Below are positions 21,956 to 30,460 of a stretch of 64,000 nt of DNA, one piece after another. Below the pieces are notes generated by a model that was not told the origin of the DNA, did no database searches, and was given only the letters and a program-made list of their open reading frames with translations. The translations under genes were made by a program, and so were the position numbers. Position 1 is the first letter of the stretch. Every line of letters begins with the position of its first letter. Origin of the DNA: Acidobacteriaceae bacterium (GTDB taxonomy: Bacteria > Acidobacteriota > Terriglobia > Terriglobales > Acidobacteriaceae); assembly GCA_903642235.1 (NCBI GenBank), contig CAHJWL010000004.1, forward strand, positions 186,001 through 250,000, read 5' to 3'.

Positions 21956-23398
21956 TCAGTCTTCAAGCGTTTTCAATCGTAACCATCGCCCCCGCAGAAA
22001 GAACGTGGCACTGACAAGTACTGCAAGCAGTTGAGCACCCAGGATTGCCAGAAAGACACCCTCGATCTTGAGTCTTGTATGGCGTGAAAGAAAGTAAGCG
22101 ATCGGGATTTCAAGCACCCAAAAGCCGAGCAGGTTGATGTAGGTCGGAGTAAGTGTGTCGCCTGCTCCGTTGAATGCTTGAAGAAAAACGATGCCGAAGC
22201 TGAAAAAGAAATTTCCATAACTGAAGAAGCGCAAACCCTCAATGGCCGTACGCCTGGCTTCTTCGTCTTTTGTGAAGGCACCTACAAGCAGCGGGGCAAA
22301 CAGGATGAAGAGCAGACTTAATGAGCCGAGAAAGGCAAAGTTCCAAAGGCCCGTTCGCCAAACCGAACTCCTCGCACGATCCGGTTGTTGCGCACCGATG
22401 TTTTGACCCACCAGGGTTGCCGCTGCGTTGCTGACGCCTAGGGAGGGAAGAAGTGCAAAACCGATGATACGAAAAGCGATTGTGTAGCCTGCTACAGCGG
22501 CTGCACCGAACAGACTCACGATGCGCACAATGCCCAGCCAACTGCCTTGCTCAAGCAGGAACTGGAGCATACCAGCGGACGATAATCTCAGGTATTGCCA
22601 AAGGTCGTGAACGTTCAGGTGAAGCGAATCTCTTGTGATTCGGATACGATCCGTTCCGCGCCACAGTCGAAAAACTTGGTACGCCACGGCGCAACCGCGG
22701 CCGATCAGTGTAGCAACTGCTGGGCCTTCAATACCCAGTTTTGGGAAAGGGCCAATGCCGAAGATAAGAAGAGGATCAAGAACGAGGTTGATGCAGTTGG
22801 CAGTTGCTAAGAGACGCATCGCGAAAGCAGCATCGCCAGCGCCACGAAAGATGGCGTTGTTGAGCGAGAGGAGGAGAATTATGCCGGAGGTGCCGAGGGT
22901 AATGCGCGCGTAGTTGCGGCCTAGATCGGCAATTTGTGGTGTGGCGCCGATCAGCTTGAGCATCTGAGGCGCAAAGAAAAACATAGGACCAGCAATCAGG
23001 AGTGCAATGGCCAGGCTCACCGCGATTGCCTGGACAGCATCAAGAGCGGCGCGTTCCTTATCTCCTTCACCGATGCGTCGAGCAATGATTGCAGTGATCG
23101 ATGTGCTTAGACCAGTGCTGACAGCTAAGACGAGCGTGAGCAGACTTTCTGTCAGACCGACCGCTGCAACTGGACCTTGACCGAGACGTCCTACCCAGAA
23201 GATGTCCACGATGGAAAATACAGATTCAAGAGCCATCTCCAGCATCATGGGAATGGCGAGGAGAAGAACGGCACGATTGAGGTTACCGGTCAGGTAGTCT
23301 GCAGGTTCACCGGAGAGCGCCTGCTTTATGAAGGTGAACGGCCCGCTGTTGCTGGTGGAAGAAGACTCGGTTTGGGTTCCAATCACAAAGCTCCACAT
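21956..23398 (-). CDS. MATE family efflux transporter (copy 2)
   Basis: A 480-residue, twelve-helix MATE antiporter closely similar to the one at 2940-4355: both share IPMMLEMALES, TESLLT, NNAIFRG(S/A)GDAAFAMRLL, FGIGPFPKLG and QAFNG(S/A)GDT in the same places. It starts at an ATG (23398) without a clear Shine-Dalgarno sequence. It would export cationic or amphipathic compounds using a Na+ or H+ gradient. The next gene upstream encodes a third, more distant MATE protein on the same strand 85 bases away, so the two may be cotranscribed. Confidence 0.9.
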   Translation of the reverse strand: MWSFVIGTQTESSSTSNSGPFTFIKQALSGEPADYLTGNLNRAVLLLAIPMMLEMALESVFSIVDIFWVGRLGQGPVAAVGLTESLLTLVLAVSTGLSTSITAIIARRIGEGDKERAALDAVQAIAVSLAIALLIAGPMFFFAPQMLKLIGATPQIADLGRNYARITLGTSGIILLLSLNNAIFRGAGDAAFAMRLLATANCINLVLDPLLIFGIGPFPKLGIEGPAVATLIGRGCAVAYQVFRLWRGTDRIRITRDSLHLNVHDLWQYLRLSSAGMLQFLLEQGSWLGIVRIVSLFGAAAVAGYTIAFRIIGFALLPSLGVSNAAATLVGQNIGAQQPDRARSSVWRTGLWNFAFLGSLSLLFILFAPLLVGAFTKDEEARRTAIEGLRFFSYGNFFFSFGIVFLQAFNGAGDTLTPTYINLLGFWVLEIPIAYFLSRHTRLKIEGVFLAILGAQLLAVLVSATFFLRGRWLRLKTLED

Positions 23399-23483
23399 CT
23401 GAGATGTTGATCATCGTCTTTGCTGCTGGTGAAGAGAGAGCTACTTTAAGGATTTACCTGAAATGTTCCCCAAAAAGCAGCAA

Positions 23484-24956
23484 TCAGGCACGCGCGCCTG
23501 TATGAAGAGTGGCTTTCGTGGCATAGGAGGTGGCGAGTTCTTTGGTTGTCGAGTCTTCCCAGTGTTGTTGTCTGCGGCGCCAAAGGAAAAGCAGACTTAG
23601 AGCAACTCCGAGCGAACCAGCAAGCCGTCCCAGCCATAGACCGCCTAATCCGAGATGAGCGTGAACGGTTAGAAAGTAAGCGAGCGGCATGCCAAGGCCC
23701 CAGTTGCAGATGACACTTGCGATCATGGGCGTACGTGTGTCGCCGATACCGGTCAAGGCAGATGCGAGTACGACGAGAACGGTGTCTGTGAGCAAAGTAA
23801 GGGAGCAGATTTTGAAGAGGGGCACTGATACAGCGACTACGCTGGGACTGTTTGTGTAGAGTGCGGCCCACTGCCGTGCGAAGCCCGCGAACAACAGTCC
23901 TGCGCTCAACATAACCGTGACTCCTAAAATCAGGGCTACACGCGTTATATGAATCACGCCGCGAGTGTCGTCGCGGCCGGCGTTCTGGCCCACCCGGACC
24001 ACGGTTGCATATCCCAAGCCAACCGCTAGTTGATAGACCAGCGCAGTCAGATCGAGCAGCACCTGGTTTCCTGCAAGCAGGATTGGGCCAAGCCGCGCAC
24101 AGACGATGGAAAGAAACGTCGTAGTTCCCAGCTCTGCGAGACTCTCCACGCCACTTGGCCAGCCGATGCGCAGCAAAGCCTTTAAACGGCACCACTCAGG
24201 ATGAAGCATGTGTCGCGTGGGCAACTGGCCGAGACGTCGAAAGGTTTGCAGAGAGCCGATGAGGACAAGGATCAGCATGAAGAGTCGAACGACGTTCGTG
24301 CTCCAGGCCGACCCTGCAATGCCAAGCTGCTTCGATCCAAGATGACCGAACAGGAAGATCCAGTCAAAGAACCAGTTCACCGCTGACGCAAGCATCAGTG
24401 ATGCGGTGACCCAGTAAACACTGTCGCAGGACTGCAGGAACCGTCGCAGGCCCATGTAGGCGAGTAACGGAAAAGCTGACCATAGCAGAGGATAGAGGTA
24501 CAGCCGCGTCTCTGACATGACCAGGGGCGGAACTCCGAAGCGTGGCAAGAGAGCAAACACGGCAAGCGTAGAAACAACGATCAGGGGTGTCCCGATCACG
24601 ATGATCCAGAAAGACTGCACAAGCAGCAACACACATTCACAGCCATCATCGCGGCCATACGCTTGCGCCACCAGCGTCTCTAAGCCATTGAGTAAAAAGA
24701 CAACGGCAAAAGCTATTGCATAGAAGATGCCGTTTCCTAAAGATGAAGCAGAAATCGCGAGAGGTGAGTTGGGCAGATGCCCGATCATGACAGCATCAAC
24801 AATGTAGGTCGACATCCAACCCACTTCGCCGAGAGCAAGCGGTGTACCAAGCTTCAGAAGAGATCTAAGGTCACGCGATCCATTGCCCGATGTTGATTCA
24901 GTATGCTTCGAGGCGAGAACAACACTTTCCGGCGACATACGAGTGCGATGCGTCAC
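23484..24956 (-). CDS. MATE family efflux transporter, NorM-like (copy 3)
   Basis: A 490-residue MATE protein of a different subgroup from the other two. Typical segments are LGTPLALGEVGWMSTYIVDAVMIGHL in helix 1, FLLNGLETLVAQAYG in helix 2 and TALTGIGDTRTPM in the second half, the wording of NorM/DinF-like exporters. The frame opens with a GTG at 24956; an ATG at 24938 is an alternative and neither has a convincing ribosome-binding site. It lies upstream of MATE copy 2 on the same strand. Its likely role is drug or metabolite efflux through the inner membrane. Confidence 0.9.
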   Translation of the reverse strand: MTHRTRMSPESVVLASKHTESTSGNGSRDLRSLLKLGTPLALGEVGWMSTYIVDAVMIGHLPNSPLAISASSLGNGIFYAIAFAVVFLLNGLETLVAQAYGRDDGCECVLLLVQSFWIIVIGTPLIVVSTLAVFALLPRFGVPPLVMSETRLYLYPLLWSAFPLLAYMGLRRFLQSCDSVYWVTASLMLASAVNWFFDWIFLFGHLGSKQLGIAGSAWSTNVVRLFMLILVLIGSLQTFRRLGQLPTRHMLHPEWCRLKALLRIGWPSGVESLAELGTTTFLSIVCARLGPILLAGNQVLLDLTALVYQLAVGLGYATVVRVGQNAGRDDTRGVIHITRVALILGVTVMLSAGLLFAGFARQWAALYTNSPSVVAVSVPLFKICSLTLLTDTVLVVLASALTGIGDTRTPMIASVICNWGLGMPLAYFLTVHAHLGLGGLWLGRLAGSLGVALSLLFLWRRRQQHWEDSTTKELATSYATKATLHTGARA

Positions 24957-25039
24957 ATAGCGTTCTTTGCCTGGAATGGCAGTTCTTTCCTAAGCAGCTT
25001 CACATCACCGTTAGAAGGTGTAAATTCCACCGCACCATC

Positions 25040-25365
25040 AACGACGTGACCGCGCGTAGGAGGAAGCTAGCGCAGATGAGTCAGCGATCCCATCGTCTAC
25101 GAGCTGCTCAAAGCGATCGCAACTACGCGACGGAAGTGGCCGAGAAATCGCGGCACGACGCCGATCGATTTGTACGCGCTCGGCCCGGTTGACCGCTAAA
25201 GACAGAAGCTCACGGAGCCGATGATTCACCTCGACGGCGAAGATTCGCTCTCGGTTCCGCTGCGGTGATGGCCTCACAGAGCACCCCCGTTCCGGCACTC
25301 GGCTTCAGCACCTGCTGTCCTGGCTGAGTGTCGGCTGGCTCAATCGTGCGAGCGGCAAGCGTCTG
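25040..25365 (-). pseudogene. Remnant of an adenine-specific DNA methyltransferase-like protein
   Basis: Two minus-strand frames together resemble the start of a class I methyltransferase of the phage or restriction type. From about 25362, TLAARTIEPADTQPGQQVLKPSAGTGVLCEAI contains SAM motif I (usually LEPSAGTG). At about 25244 the frame must shift to continue as IFAVEVNHRLRELLSLAVNRAERVQ, which is the motif II region. The downstream N-P-P-F/Y catalytic motif is lost after a further break. No start codon with ribosome-binding site is present. It is non-functional debris lying against the equally broken TauE-like gene. Confidence 0.6.
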
Positions 25366-25435
25366 CCGGGGTGGGCAAGAGCTGGGGGCTGACATGATGC
25401 CGACGCCGCCGCTGCAGAGGGTGTTCCGCATTGAC

Positions 25436-25663
25436 TCCAAAGGCGAAGCCCGACGCGATAAGGGCAGCTAGTTGCAGATCCACATTCCCTGCTTCGTAGT
25501 ACGTCCAGAACGCGAGCGCACCGATGGGCAGCCGCGCGTAGTCACGGGTGTATCCTTGGCGACCTTTTGCAACACGCCTTAAAAGAAGGTTAGGCGGGGG
25601 ACCAGGAACGCTCCTCCGCCATGCCGAGCATGCCGAGATCATGCCGATGAGATGTCCCAAGAC
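25436..25663 (-). pseudogene. Remnant of a TauE/SafE-family sulfite or sulfur-anion exporter
   Basis: A minus-strand stretch reads GHLIGMIS at about 25657, breaks frame twice through the segment that should be G-M-L-G-x-G-G-G-x-x-L-V-P (visible in pieces in two frames), and then gives LPIGALAFWTYYEAGNVDLQLAALIASGFAFG at about 25531-25436. These are hallmark pieces of the first TauE/SafE membrane half. The second half is absent. Its 5' end now lies inside the 3' end of the rhodanese frame. In sulfide-responsive BigR-type operons this exporter is a usual member, so its decay is meaningful. Confidence 0.65.
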
Positions 25664-26171
25664 GAGCCGCCGGCGATCGTAAGTGGCGCCATGCCCCTGC
25701 TTTCTCCAGACGGTTCCAGGGCATGCGGCCCAGAACGGAAGCCATCATGCACGTATCGCTGACGCCTGCATAGACAAGTCCCGCTCCTACCACGGCTGCG
25801 CCGACGAACACTTTCCTGGAGGTCAGCAGGCCCAACCCGAAGGATGCGAGCACAAGCGAGCCTGCGGTCACGCGCACCTGCCGCTCCATGGACCAGGGCT
25901 TGTTTGCGGCCACCGCCAGTGCTTTGCCGCCGCTCTTCCAGCCCTCAACACCGCCTTCAAGCACGTTGAGAGATTGAAAGCCCTTCGCGGCCAGCGTCTG
26001 CCGGGCCTGTTCTGCACGCCGTCCGGTACGGCATACCAGGGTGAGCGGCTGCGAACGGTCCCATGTCTCACTCGCTTTATCCACCGTTCCAAGCGGAACG
26101 AGCTCGGCACCTTCGATGTGGCCCGCGGCAAACTCGGGGTACTCGCGTACGTCGATCAGACGTGTTTCCAT
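25590..26171 (-). CDS. YgaP-like rhodanese-DUF2892 membrane protein with a chimeric C-terminus
   Basis: A rhodanese domain (residues 1-80; active-site loop LVCRTGRRA with the catalytic Cys) is followed by two membrane helices and the motif GVSDTCMMASVLGRMPWNR, as in YgaP/DUF2892 proteins. It would accept sulfane sulfur at the inner membrane. The natural protein should end soon after MPWNR near base 25690; the last 30 or so codons here read into the adjoining broken TauE-like gene, so the stop at 25590 is probably a by-product of a frameshift or deletion. The ATG at 26171, with GGAGAGG upstream, is preferred over the GTG at 26177. It is divergent from the ArsR gene with a palindrome between. 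Confidence 0.8.
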   Translation of the reverse strand: METRLIDVREYPEFAAGHIEGAELVPLGTVDKASETWDRSQPLTLVCRTGRRAEQARQTLAAKGFQSLNVLEGGVEGWKSGGKALAVAANKPWSMERQVRVTAGSLVLASFGLGLLTSRKVFVGAAVVGAGLVYAGVSDTCMMASVLGRMPWNRLEKAGAWRHLRSPAARLGTSHRHDLGMLGMAEERSWSPA

Positions 26172-26189
26172 ATACACCTCTCCAGACCA

Positions 26190-26219
26190 TGACTGTATGC
26201 TTCCATAGTGATACAGTCA
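26190..26219. promoter_or_regulatory. Operator palindrome between the rhodanese and arsR genes
   Basis: A perfect 9-base inverted repeat, TGACTGTAT (26190-26198) and ATACAGTCA (26211-26219), separated by 12 bases. It ends five bases before the arsR start codon and begins about 19 bases from the rhodanese start, so a bound dimer would block both promoters. The ArsR-family protein encoded next to it is the obvious ligand. Confidence 0.75.
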
Positions 26220-26223
26220 ATGT

Positions 26224-26574
26224 ATGGCCAGGCAGGCGATGAGTGACAAGATGCTTGATCTGGTGGCACGGCGCTTCCGCACGCTGGGCGAGCCCTACCG
26301 CTTGCGCATTCTTCAGGTGCTGGAGGAGGGTGATCGTTCTGTCGGTGAACTCGTGGCAACACTGGACGGCAACCAGCCGAACGTCTCCAAGCACCTGCAG
26401 ATCCTTTTCGATGCCGGGCTGATCGGCCGCCGGCGTGAAGGCACGACTGTTTTCTACGCCATCAGCGATCCTATGGTCTTCAAGCTATGCGCCCTGGTTT
26501 GCAGCAGTGAAGCGGAAAAAAGCCGCCGCGACTTCGAGGCCCTGGCCGGCAAGCCGGGACGGTCAAAGCGATGA
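26224..26574 (+). CDS. ArsR-family repressor, probable sulfide/persulfide sensor
   Basis: A 116-residue winged-helix ArsR/SmtB protein (FRTLGEPYRLRILQVLEEGDRSVGELV, recognition helix QPNVSKHLQIL at residues 51-61). It lacks the metal-site CVC motif of arsenic sensors. Two cysteines, Cys89 and Cys93, lie in the last helix (FKLCALVCSS). In the persulfide sensors BigR and SqrR one sensing Cys sits in this helix and the other in helix 2; here helix 2 has Gln31, so sensing would have to use the 89/93 pair or be different. The gene overlaps the MBL-rhodanese gene by 4 bases. The role is inferred from context and similarity. Confidence 0.8.
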   Translation: MARQAMSDKMLDLVARRFRTLGEPYRLRILQVLEEGDRSVGELVATLDGNQPNVSKHLQILFDAGLIGRRREGTTVFYAISDPMVFKLCALVCSSEAEKSRRDFEALAGKPGRSKR

Positions 26575-27953
26575 AGATCAAGCAGTTTGAAGTCGCGGGC
26601 CTGGCACAGTACTCCTATGTCGTTTCGTCGGAAGCAGAAGCGATCGTGATCGATCCGATGCGCGATTTCGAACGGTACTCCGCGTACGCACAGGAGCAGG
26701 ACCTCACGATCCGATACGTCACGGAGACACACATCCATGCCGACTTCGCCTCCGGTGCGCCTGCGTTGGCAGAGGCTACCGGCGCTGAACTTGCGCTCAG
26801 TTCCCATGTTGAGGACCCGTACCGCTACGTGCCGAAGCACCGGCCACTCCGCGACGGAGACACTCTACGTTTTGGAAAGGTCCGCTTGGCCGCGGTTCAC
26901 ACGCCCGGGCACACGCCCGAGCATCTCAGTTTCGTTGTGTATGACGAGGCGCACAACGCGTCGGAACCGGTCGCGCTCTTCAGCGGAGACTTCCTCTTTG
27001 TTGGCTCGCTCGGCCGTCCCGATCTGCTGGGCGACGATGCGAAGGAGCAACTCGCCCATGAGCTTTATCGCAGTCTGCACAGACGGATCGCCTCCCTTCC
27101 TGACGGCGTACAGGTGTACCCCGGCCACGGCGCCGGTTCCCTGTGCGGCTCCGGCATCAGCGAACGGGCAGAGTCGACGCTTGGCTATGAACGTGCGACC
27201 CAGCCCTCGTTCAAGCTCGGTGAAGAAGCGTTTGTGCACGAGATCTTGGCGAGCGTTCCTGCCATGCCTTCGTACTACCCGCGCATGAAGGCACTTAACG
27301 CGAAGGGCGCCGCGAGTGTTGCAATGCTGCCAGGCGGAAAGGCTTTGACCGTCGCCGAAGTCGCTGTCCTCTCTTCCCATGCGGATGTGGCAGTCCTCGA
27401 TCTGCGCCGGCCTGAAGCCTTCGGCGGAGCGCATCTGCCTGGAGCGATCAACATCGGAGCGGGCCAGAACCTTTCGTTGTGGGCAGGCTGGATGATCGGA
27501 CCGGACAAGCGTTTGGTGCTGGTCAACGACCAGGGCGATGACGAGGAGTCACGCCGCGCGCTCGCCCGCGTGAGCATCGACCGGATCGAAGGCTTTCTCA
27601 AGAAAGGCATGCCCGCGTGGATAGATGCAGGCATGGAGTTCACCCGGACGGTGCAGCTCTCCACGACAGAAGTCAACGAACGAGGCAGTGACGCCCAGGT
27701 AGTGGACGTGCGTAACGAGAAAGAGTGGGCGAGCGGTCACGTTCAAGACGCCATGCATATTCCACTCGGTGAGCTTCCGCAACGGGCGGGCGAGATCTCC
27801 CGGAACTCTCCTGTGATCACGGTCTGCGGTAGCGGCTACCGCTCCAGCATCGCCGCGAGCCTGCTTCAGGCACAAGGGTTCCCAAATGTCAGTTCCATGG
27901 ACGGTGGGATGACCGCCTGGAACAAACGGAAGCTGCCGACGGTAAGGCCCTAG
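26571..27953 (+). CDS. MBL-fold persulfide dioxygenase with two rhodanese domains (Blh/CstB-like)
   Basis: A 460-residue protein. Residues 1-240 form a metallo-beta-lactamase domain of the ETHE1 type: THIHADF at 53-59 gives the iron ligands, with HTPGHTPEH, FSGDFLFVGSLGRPDL and YPGHGAGSLCG further on. Two rhodanese domains follow. The first (DLRRPEAFGGAHLPGAINIG) has no active-site Cys; the second has it in VCGSGYRSS near residue 425. Such fusions oxidise persulfides to sulfite and can form thiosulfate. It is translationally coupled to the ArsR-type repressor and divergent from the membrane rhodanese, so the group acts in sulfide or persulfide detoxification. Confidence 0.88.
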   Translation: MKIKQFEVAGLAQYSYVVSSEAEAIVIDPMRDFERYSAYAQEQDLTIRYVTETHIHADFASGAPALAEATGAELALSSHVEDPYRYVPKHRPLRDGDTLRFGKVRLAAVHTPGHTPEHLSFVVYDEAHNASEPVALFSGDFLFVGSLGRPDLLGDDAKEQLAHELYRSLHRRIASLPDGVQVYPGHGAGSLCGSGISERAESTLGYERATQPSFKLGEEAFVHEILASVPAMPSYYPRMKALNAKGAASVAMLPGGKALTVAEVAVLSSHADVAVLDLRRPEAFGGAHLPGAINIGAGQNLSLWAGWMIGPDKRLVLVNDQGDDEESRRALARVSIDRIEGFLKKGMPAWIDAGMEFTRTVQLSTTEVNERGSDAQVVDVRNEKEWASGHVQDAMHIPLGELPQRAGEISRNSPVITVCGSGYRSSIAASLLQAQGFPNVSSMDGGMTAWNKRKLPTVRP

Positions 27954-27974
27954 AAGCTATCTCAAGAGAGCTTC
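27953..27974 (+). terminator. Hairpin at the end of the arsR-MBL operon
   Basis: GAAGCT, a two-base bulge and CTC pair with GAGAGCTTC (27966-27974) across a two-base loop, directly at the stop codon of the MBL gene. There is only a short T tail, so this is a weak terminator candidate. Confidence 0.35.
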
Positions 27975-28032
27975 TTGCTACCAGTGGCAACGTCTTCGGG
28001 AAAGTAGACTCCAACTAGCCAAAGGAGTTCAG

Positions 28033-28779
28033 ATGCCCAACGTAGTCGATGCAATGACAGAGCGGCTCTTAGCGGACGCAGGCCTCCGCACCGGCATGAG
28101 GGTGTTGAATGTCGGCTGCGGTAGCGGCTTCGTCTCGCTGATGGCTGCGCGCCTGGTTGGGGAAAGCGGACAGGTGCTGGGAATCGATCGCAGTGCCGCT
28201 CCTCTCAAAACAGCGGAGGAACTGGCGGCGAGAGAAGGCCTGAGCAACACGCGGTTCGAACGACGGGATCTTGCGGACGCGGGTGGCGCAGGAGAGTTCG
28301 ACGCGGTGATCGGCCGCAGAGTCCTGCTCTACCAGCCCGACCCGGTGAAGGCCATCCGACAAGCGATCGCTCCCTTGCGCAGGGGCGGCATCGCTGTCTT
28401 TCAGGAGCACGACGCGACGCCGCTGTCTCCTTGGCAGGTGCCCTTGCCCCTTCACCAGCAGGCGCACCAGTGGCTGTGGGATACCGTCACGCGAGAAGGT
28501 GCCAACATGCACATGGGCTACGAGCTGGCCGGCACTGTCTCGAAAGCAGGGCTCACCCTGCAGCATGTCCGAGCCGAAGCGATTGTGCAAACACCGGAGA
28601 TCAGCTATCCCACACACGAGATTGTTCGCGCCGTCCTGCCCAGGATCGTGCAGGAGAGCATCGCGACGGAGGAGCAGGTCGATATCGACACACTCGGAGA
28701 TCGCCTACGCGAGGAGCGGGTGCGCACCGGAGCTACATATCTAGGAGAACTGGTCTTTGGAGTCTGGGGAACAAAATAG
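28033..28779 (+). CDS. SAM-dependent class I methyltransferase
   Basis: A 248-residue Rossmann-fold methyltransferase. Motif I is RVLNVGCGSGFVSL (residues 23-36), motif II GIDRSAAPL (55-63) and the acidic region before motif IV RFERRDLADAG. The C-terminal cap lacks features that would name a substrate; the closest wording is of UbiE/MenG-like or general small-molecule methyltransferases. The ATG at 28033 has AAAGGAG upstream. It stands alone after the sulfide module and before two TetR genes on the other strand. Confidence 0.82.
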   Translation: MPNVVDAMTERLLADAGLRTGMRVLNVGCGSGFVSLMAARLVGESGQVLGIDRSAAPLKTAEELAAREGLSNTRFERRDLADAGGAGEFDAVIGRRVLLYQPDPVKAIRQAIAPLRRGGIAVFQEHDATPLSPWQVPLPLHQQAHQWLWDTVTREGANMHMGYELAGTVSKAGLTLQHVRAEAIVQTPEISYPTHEIVRAVLPRIVQESIATEEQVDIDTLGDRLREERVRTGATYLGELVFGVWGTK

Positions 28780-28952
28780 CATGAACTCTTGACCAGGCTT
28801 GGTGATCTAAGTCTGACAACGAACGTTCTGTACAGTGTGTTGGGGCTTGTTGTTGGTTCCACTCCGTGCCTCGTGCAGCATCACTGACACGAATGCGATA
28901 TGTCAGGACTAGGTCGGAGTCGTTAATCTGTCGTCGCGATCGAAGGGTTCTG

Positions 28953-29585
28953 CTAAGGCTGAAATTCTTGCGGAGGCAATGTGAACAGCTTAACCAGTCC
29001 GCTGACCCTGTTCTTCTGTCGAGCAGGAGGGAACCGGCGCGTTCTGGTCAGTTCAGCAGTGCCATGCAGGCTCGCCCAGAACAACTCTGATAGGAGCTCC
29101 GACCGCATACTGCGCTGAGGCAAGAGCTGGGATGTTACATCTCCGACTTCTCCCTTCGGAAAGAGCTCCACAAATTGGAGAAACGCAGCCCGGAGTTCGG
29201 ATGGTGTCTGGTCGTCACCAAAGGAGATGTCCAGACTCAGCGAAAACATCGCTTCGTAGAGTGCTGGTGAGGAAGCAGCAAACCTGAGATAGGCCGCCGC
29301 CACTGCTTCAACAGCGCTGCCACGCCGAGTGCGCTTGCGAGCTTCCTCCATGGCTGCCCCTAGTTCTTGAAAGCCCTCAACGGCGACGGCCGTAAGGATA
29401 GCTTCACGATTTGCGAAGTGGGAGTACAAAACAGGTTGGCTATAGGCAATCTCATCTGCAAGACGCCGGACTGTCACACTCGGCCAGCCCTCGGCCTCCG
29501 CGATGCGCCGGGCGGCTCTAACGATCTGAGATCGCCGTACCAACTTGTCCTGCTGCTTCCGCTCCTCGATTCGCGTGCTGGCCAA
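28953..29585 (-). CDS. TetR-family regulator (linked to the CTAGCGTTGCTAG operator)
   Basis: A 210-residue TetR repressor. The helix-turn-helix is VTVRRLADEIAYSQPVLYSHFANREAILTAVA (residues 37-68), and the C-terminal domain (YLRFAASSPALYEAMFSL) is of the type that binds hydrophobic inducers. It opens with a TTG at 29585 behind GAGGTGAG. Two near-identical 13-base palindromes lie just upstream. The DNA-reading segment is almost the same as that of a broken TetR gene near 53.1 kb, beside a third copy of the palindrome, so this protein may also control that locus. Confidence 0.88.
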   Translation of the reverse strand: MASTRIEERKQQDKLVRRSQIVRAARRIAEAEGWPSVTVRRLADEIAYSQPVLYSHFANREAILTAVAVEGFQELGAAMEEARKRTRRGSAVEAVAAAYLRFAASSPALYEAMFSLSLDISFGDDQTPSELRAAFLQFVELFPKGEVGDVTSQLLPQRSMRSELLSELFWASLHGTAELTRTRRFPPARQKNRVSGLVKLFTLPPQEFQP

Positions 29586-29605
29586 GAGCTCACCTCAAAA
29601 CGATT

Positions 29606-29677
29606 GTAGCAACGCTAGCTTTGTGTGGACTCTTGAAATCTTCCAGCTAAGCCGAACGTCTGTACTAGTGTTGCTAG
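29606..29677. promoter_or_regulatory. Two TetR operator palindromes upstream of the TetR gene
   Basis: TAGCAACGCTAG (29607-29618, the reverse complement of CTAGCGTTGCTA) and CTAGTGTTGCTAG (29665-29677) are 58 bases apart in the 88-base gap before the TetR start at 29585. Each differs by one base from the CTAGCGTTGCTAG at 53388-53400. This arrangement implies autoregulation. Confidence 0.65.
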
Positions 29678-30327
29678 CATGTGTGAGCGATTTTTTGACC
29701 AGAAAGCGCGCGTGGGGCGTGATCGGAATGAACCAGGATTGCTTGGATAGCTGGGGCGATCATCGCGATCAACTTGTCTAACTCAGTCGCTACCAGAAGA
29801 GGAACGCCGATGATCTGCCGGCCTGTGACTAAGCCGACCAGCATGGATGACGCCAGCCCAGCCCGAAGAACGGCTTCGGCTTCACGCTCTTTTCCGAGAC
29901 CCGAGACTAGCCTGGATTGGATGAAGTCCCGAAGCTGAACGCGCGCATGCTCGTTGACGATTGCGCCACGGAGCATTGCCATGAGCGGCTCAGATTCCTC
30001 GGGAATCTGCTCCCACGACATCAGGAAAGCTCGGACCACCCGCTCTCCGAGATGTTCATCGGGACCCTCAAAGACCGTGTTGATGCGATCCAGCGCGGCC
30101 TGCGGGATGGCCAGCACGGCTGCGAAGAGTTTCTCTTTTGAACCAAAGAACTGCATCACCTGAGCTACATCGACTCCCGCGTCGGCAGCCACCAAACGAA
30201 TGGTCGTTGCCGTAAAGCCATCGCAGGCAAACCGTGCGCGCGCGGCCTCAAGCACCTTCTGTCGAGTACTGATGTTGCCCAGCGGCCTGCCGCGCGCTCT
30301 CTGAGGCGAGCTGTTCTTAACAGTCAA
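29674..30327 (-). CDS. TetR-family regulator of the CocE-like hydrolase
   Basis: A 217-residue TetR protein: basic N-terminus, then TRQKVLEAARARFACDGFTATTIRLVAADAGVDVAQVMQFFGSKEKLFAAV (residues 21-71) as the DNA-binding domain, and a C-terminal ligand domain resembling the TetR_C_17/33 type. The only start available is a TTG at 30327. It is divergent from the CocE/NonD-type hydrolase gene, with the palindrome ATCAAC-N4-GTTGAT between, so it probably represses that gene and itself. Confidence 0.85.
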   Translation of the reverse strand: MTVKNSSPQRARGRPLGNISTRQKVLEAARARFACDGFTATTIRLVAADAGVDVAQVMQFFGSKEKLFAAVLAIPQAALDRINTVFEGPDEHLGERVVRAFLMSWEQIPEESEPLMAMLRGAIVNEHARVQLRDFIQSRLVSGLGKEREAEAVLRAGLASSMLVGLVTGRQIIGVPLLVATELDKLIAMIAPAIQAILVHSDHAPRALSGQKIAHTC

Positions 30328-30378
30328 ATCGAGGTTCTCCCTTCAACCTTCGCTCACGAGAAGTGTATAGTTATATAT

Positions 30379-30394
30379 ATCAACATGCGTTGAT
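30379..30394. promoter_or_regulatory. Candidate TetR operator between the TetR and CocE-like genes
   Basis: ATCAAC (30379-30384) and GTTGAT (30389-30394) form a perfect 6-base inverted repeat with 4 bases between, in an AT-rich patch that looks like overlapping promoters. It lies about 50 bases from the TetR start and 66 from the hydrolase start. Confidence 0.5.
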
Positions 30395-30460
30395 TTATTG
30401 CTTCTTGACCATCATGTATGACGCAGTTCGTTGCACTCACTTTGTTGAAAGGAATCTGTT

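Noticed and set aside
26224..26574. Arsenic sensing by the ArsR-family protein
   Set aside because: There is no CVC metal motif and the neighbours are sulfur enzymes, not arsenic reductase or pump genes.
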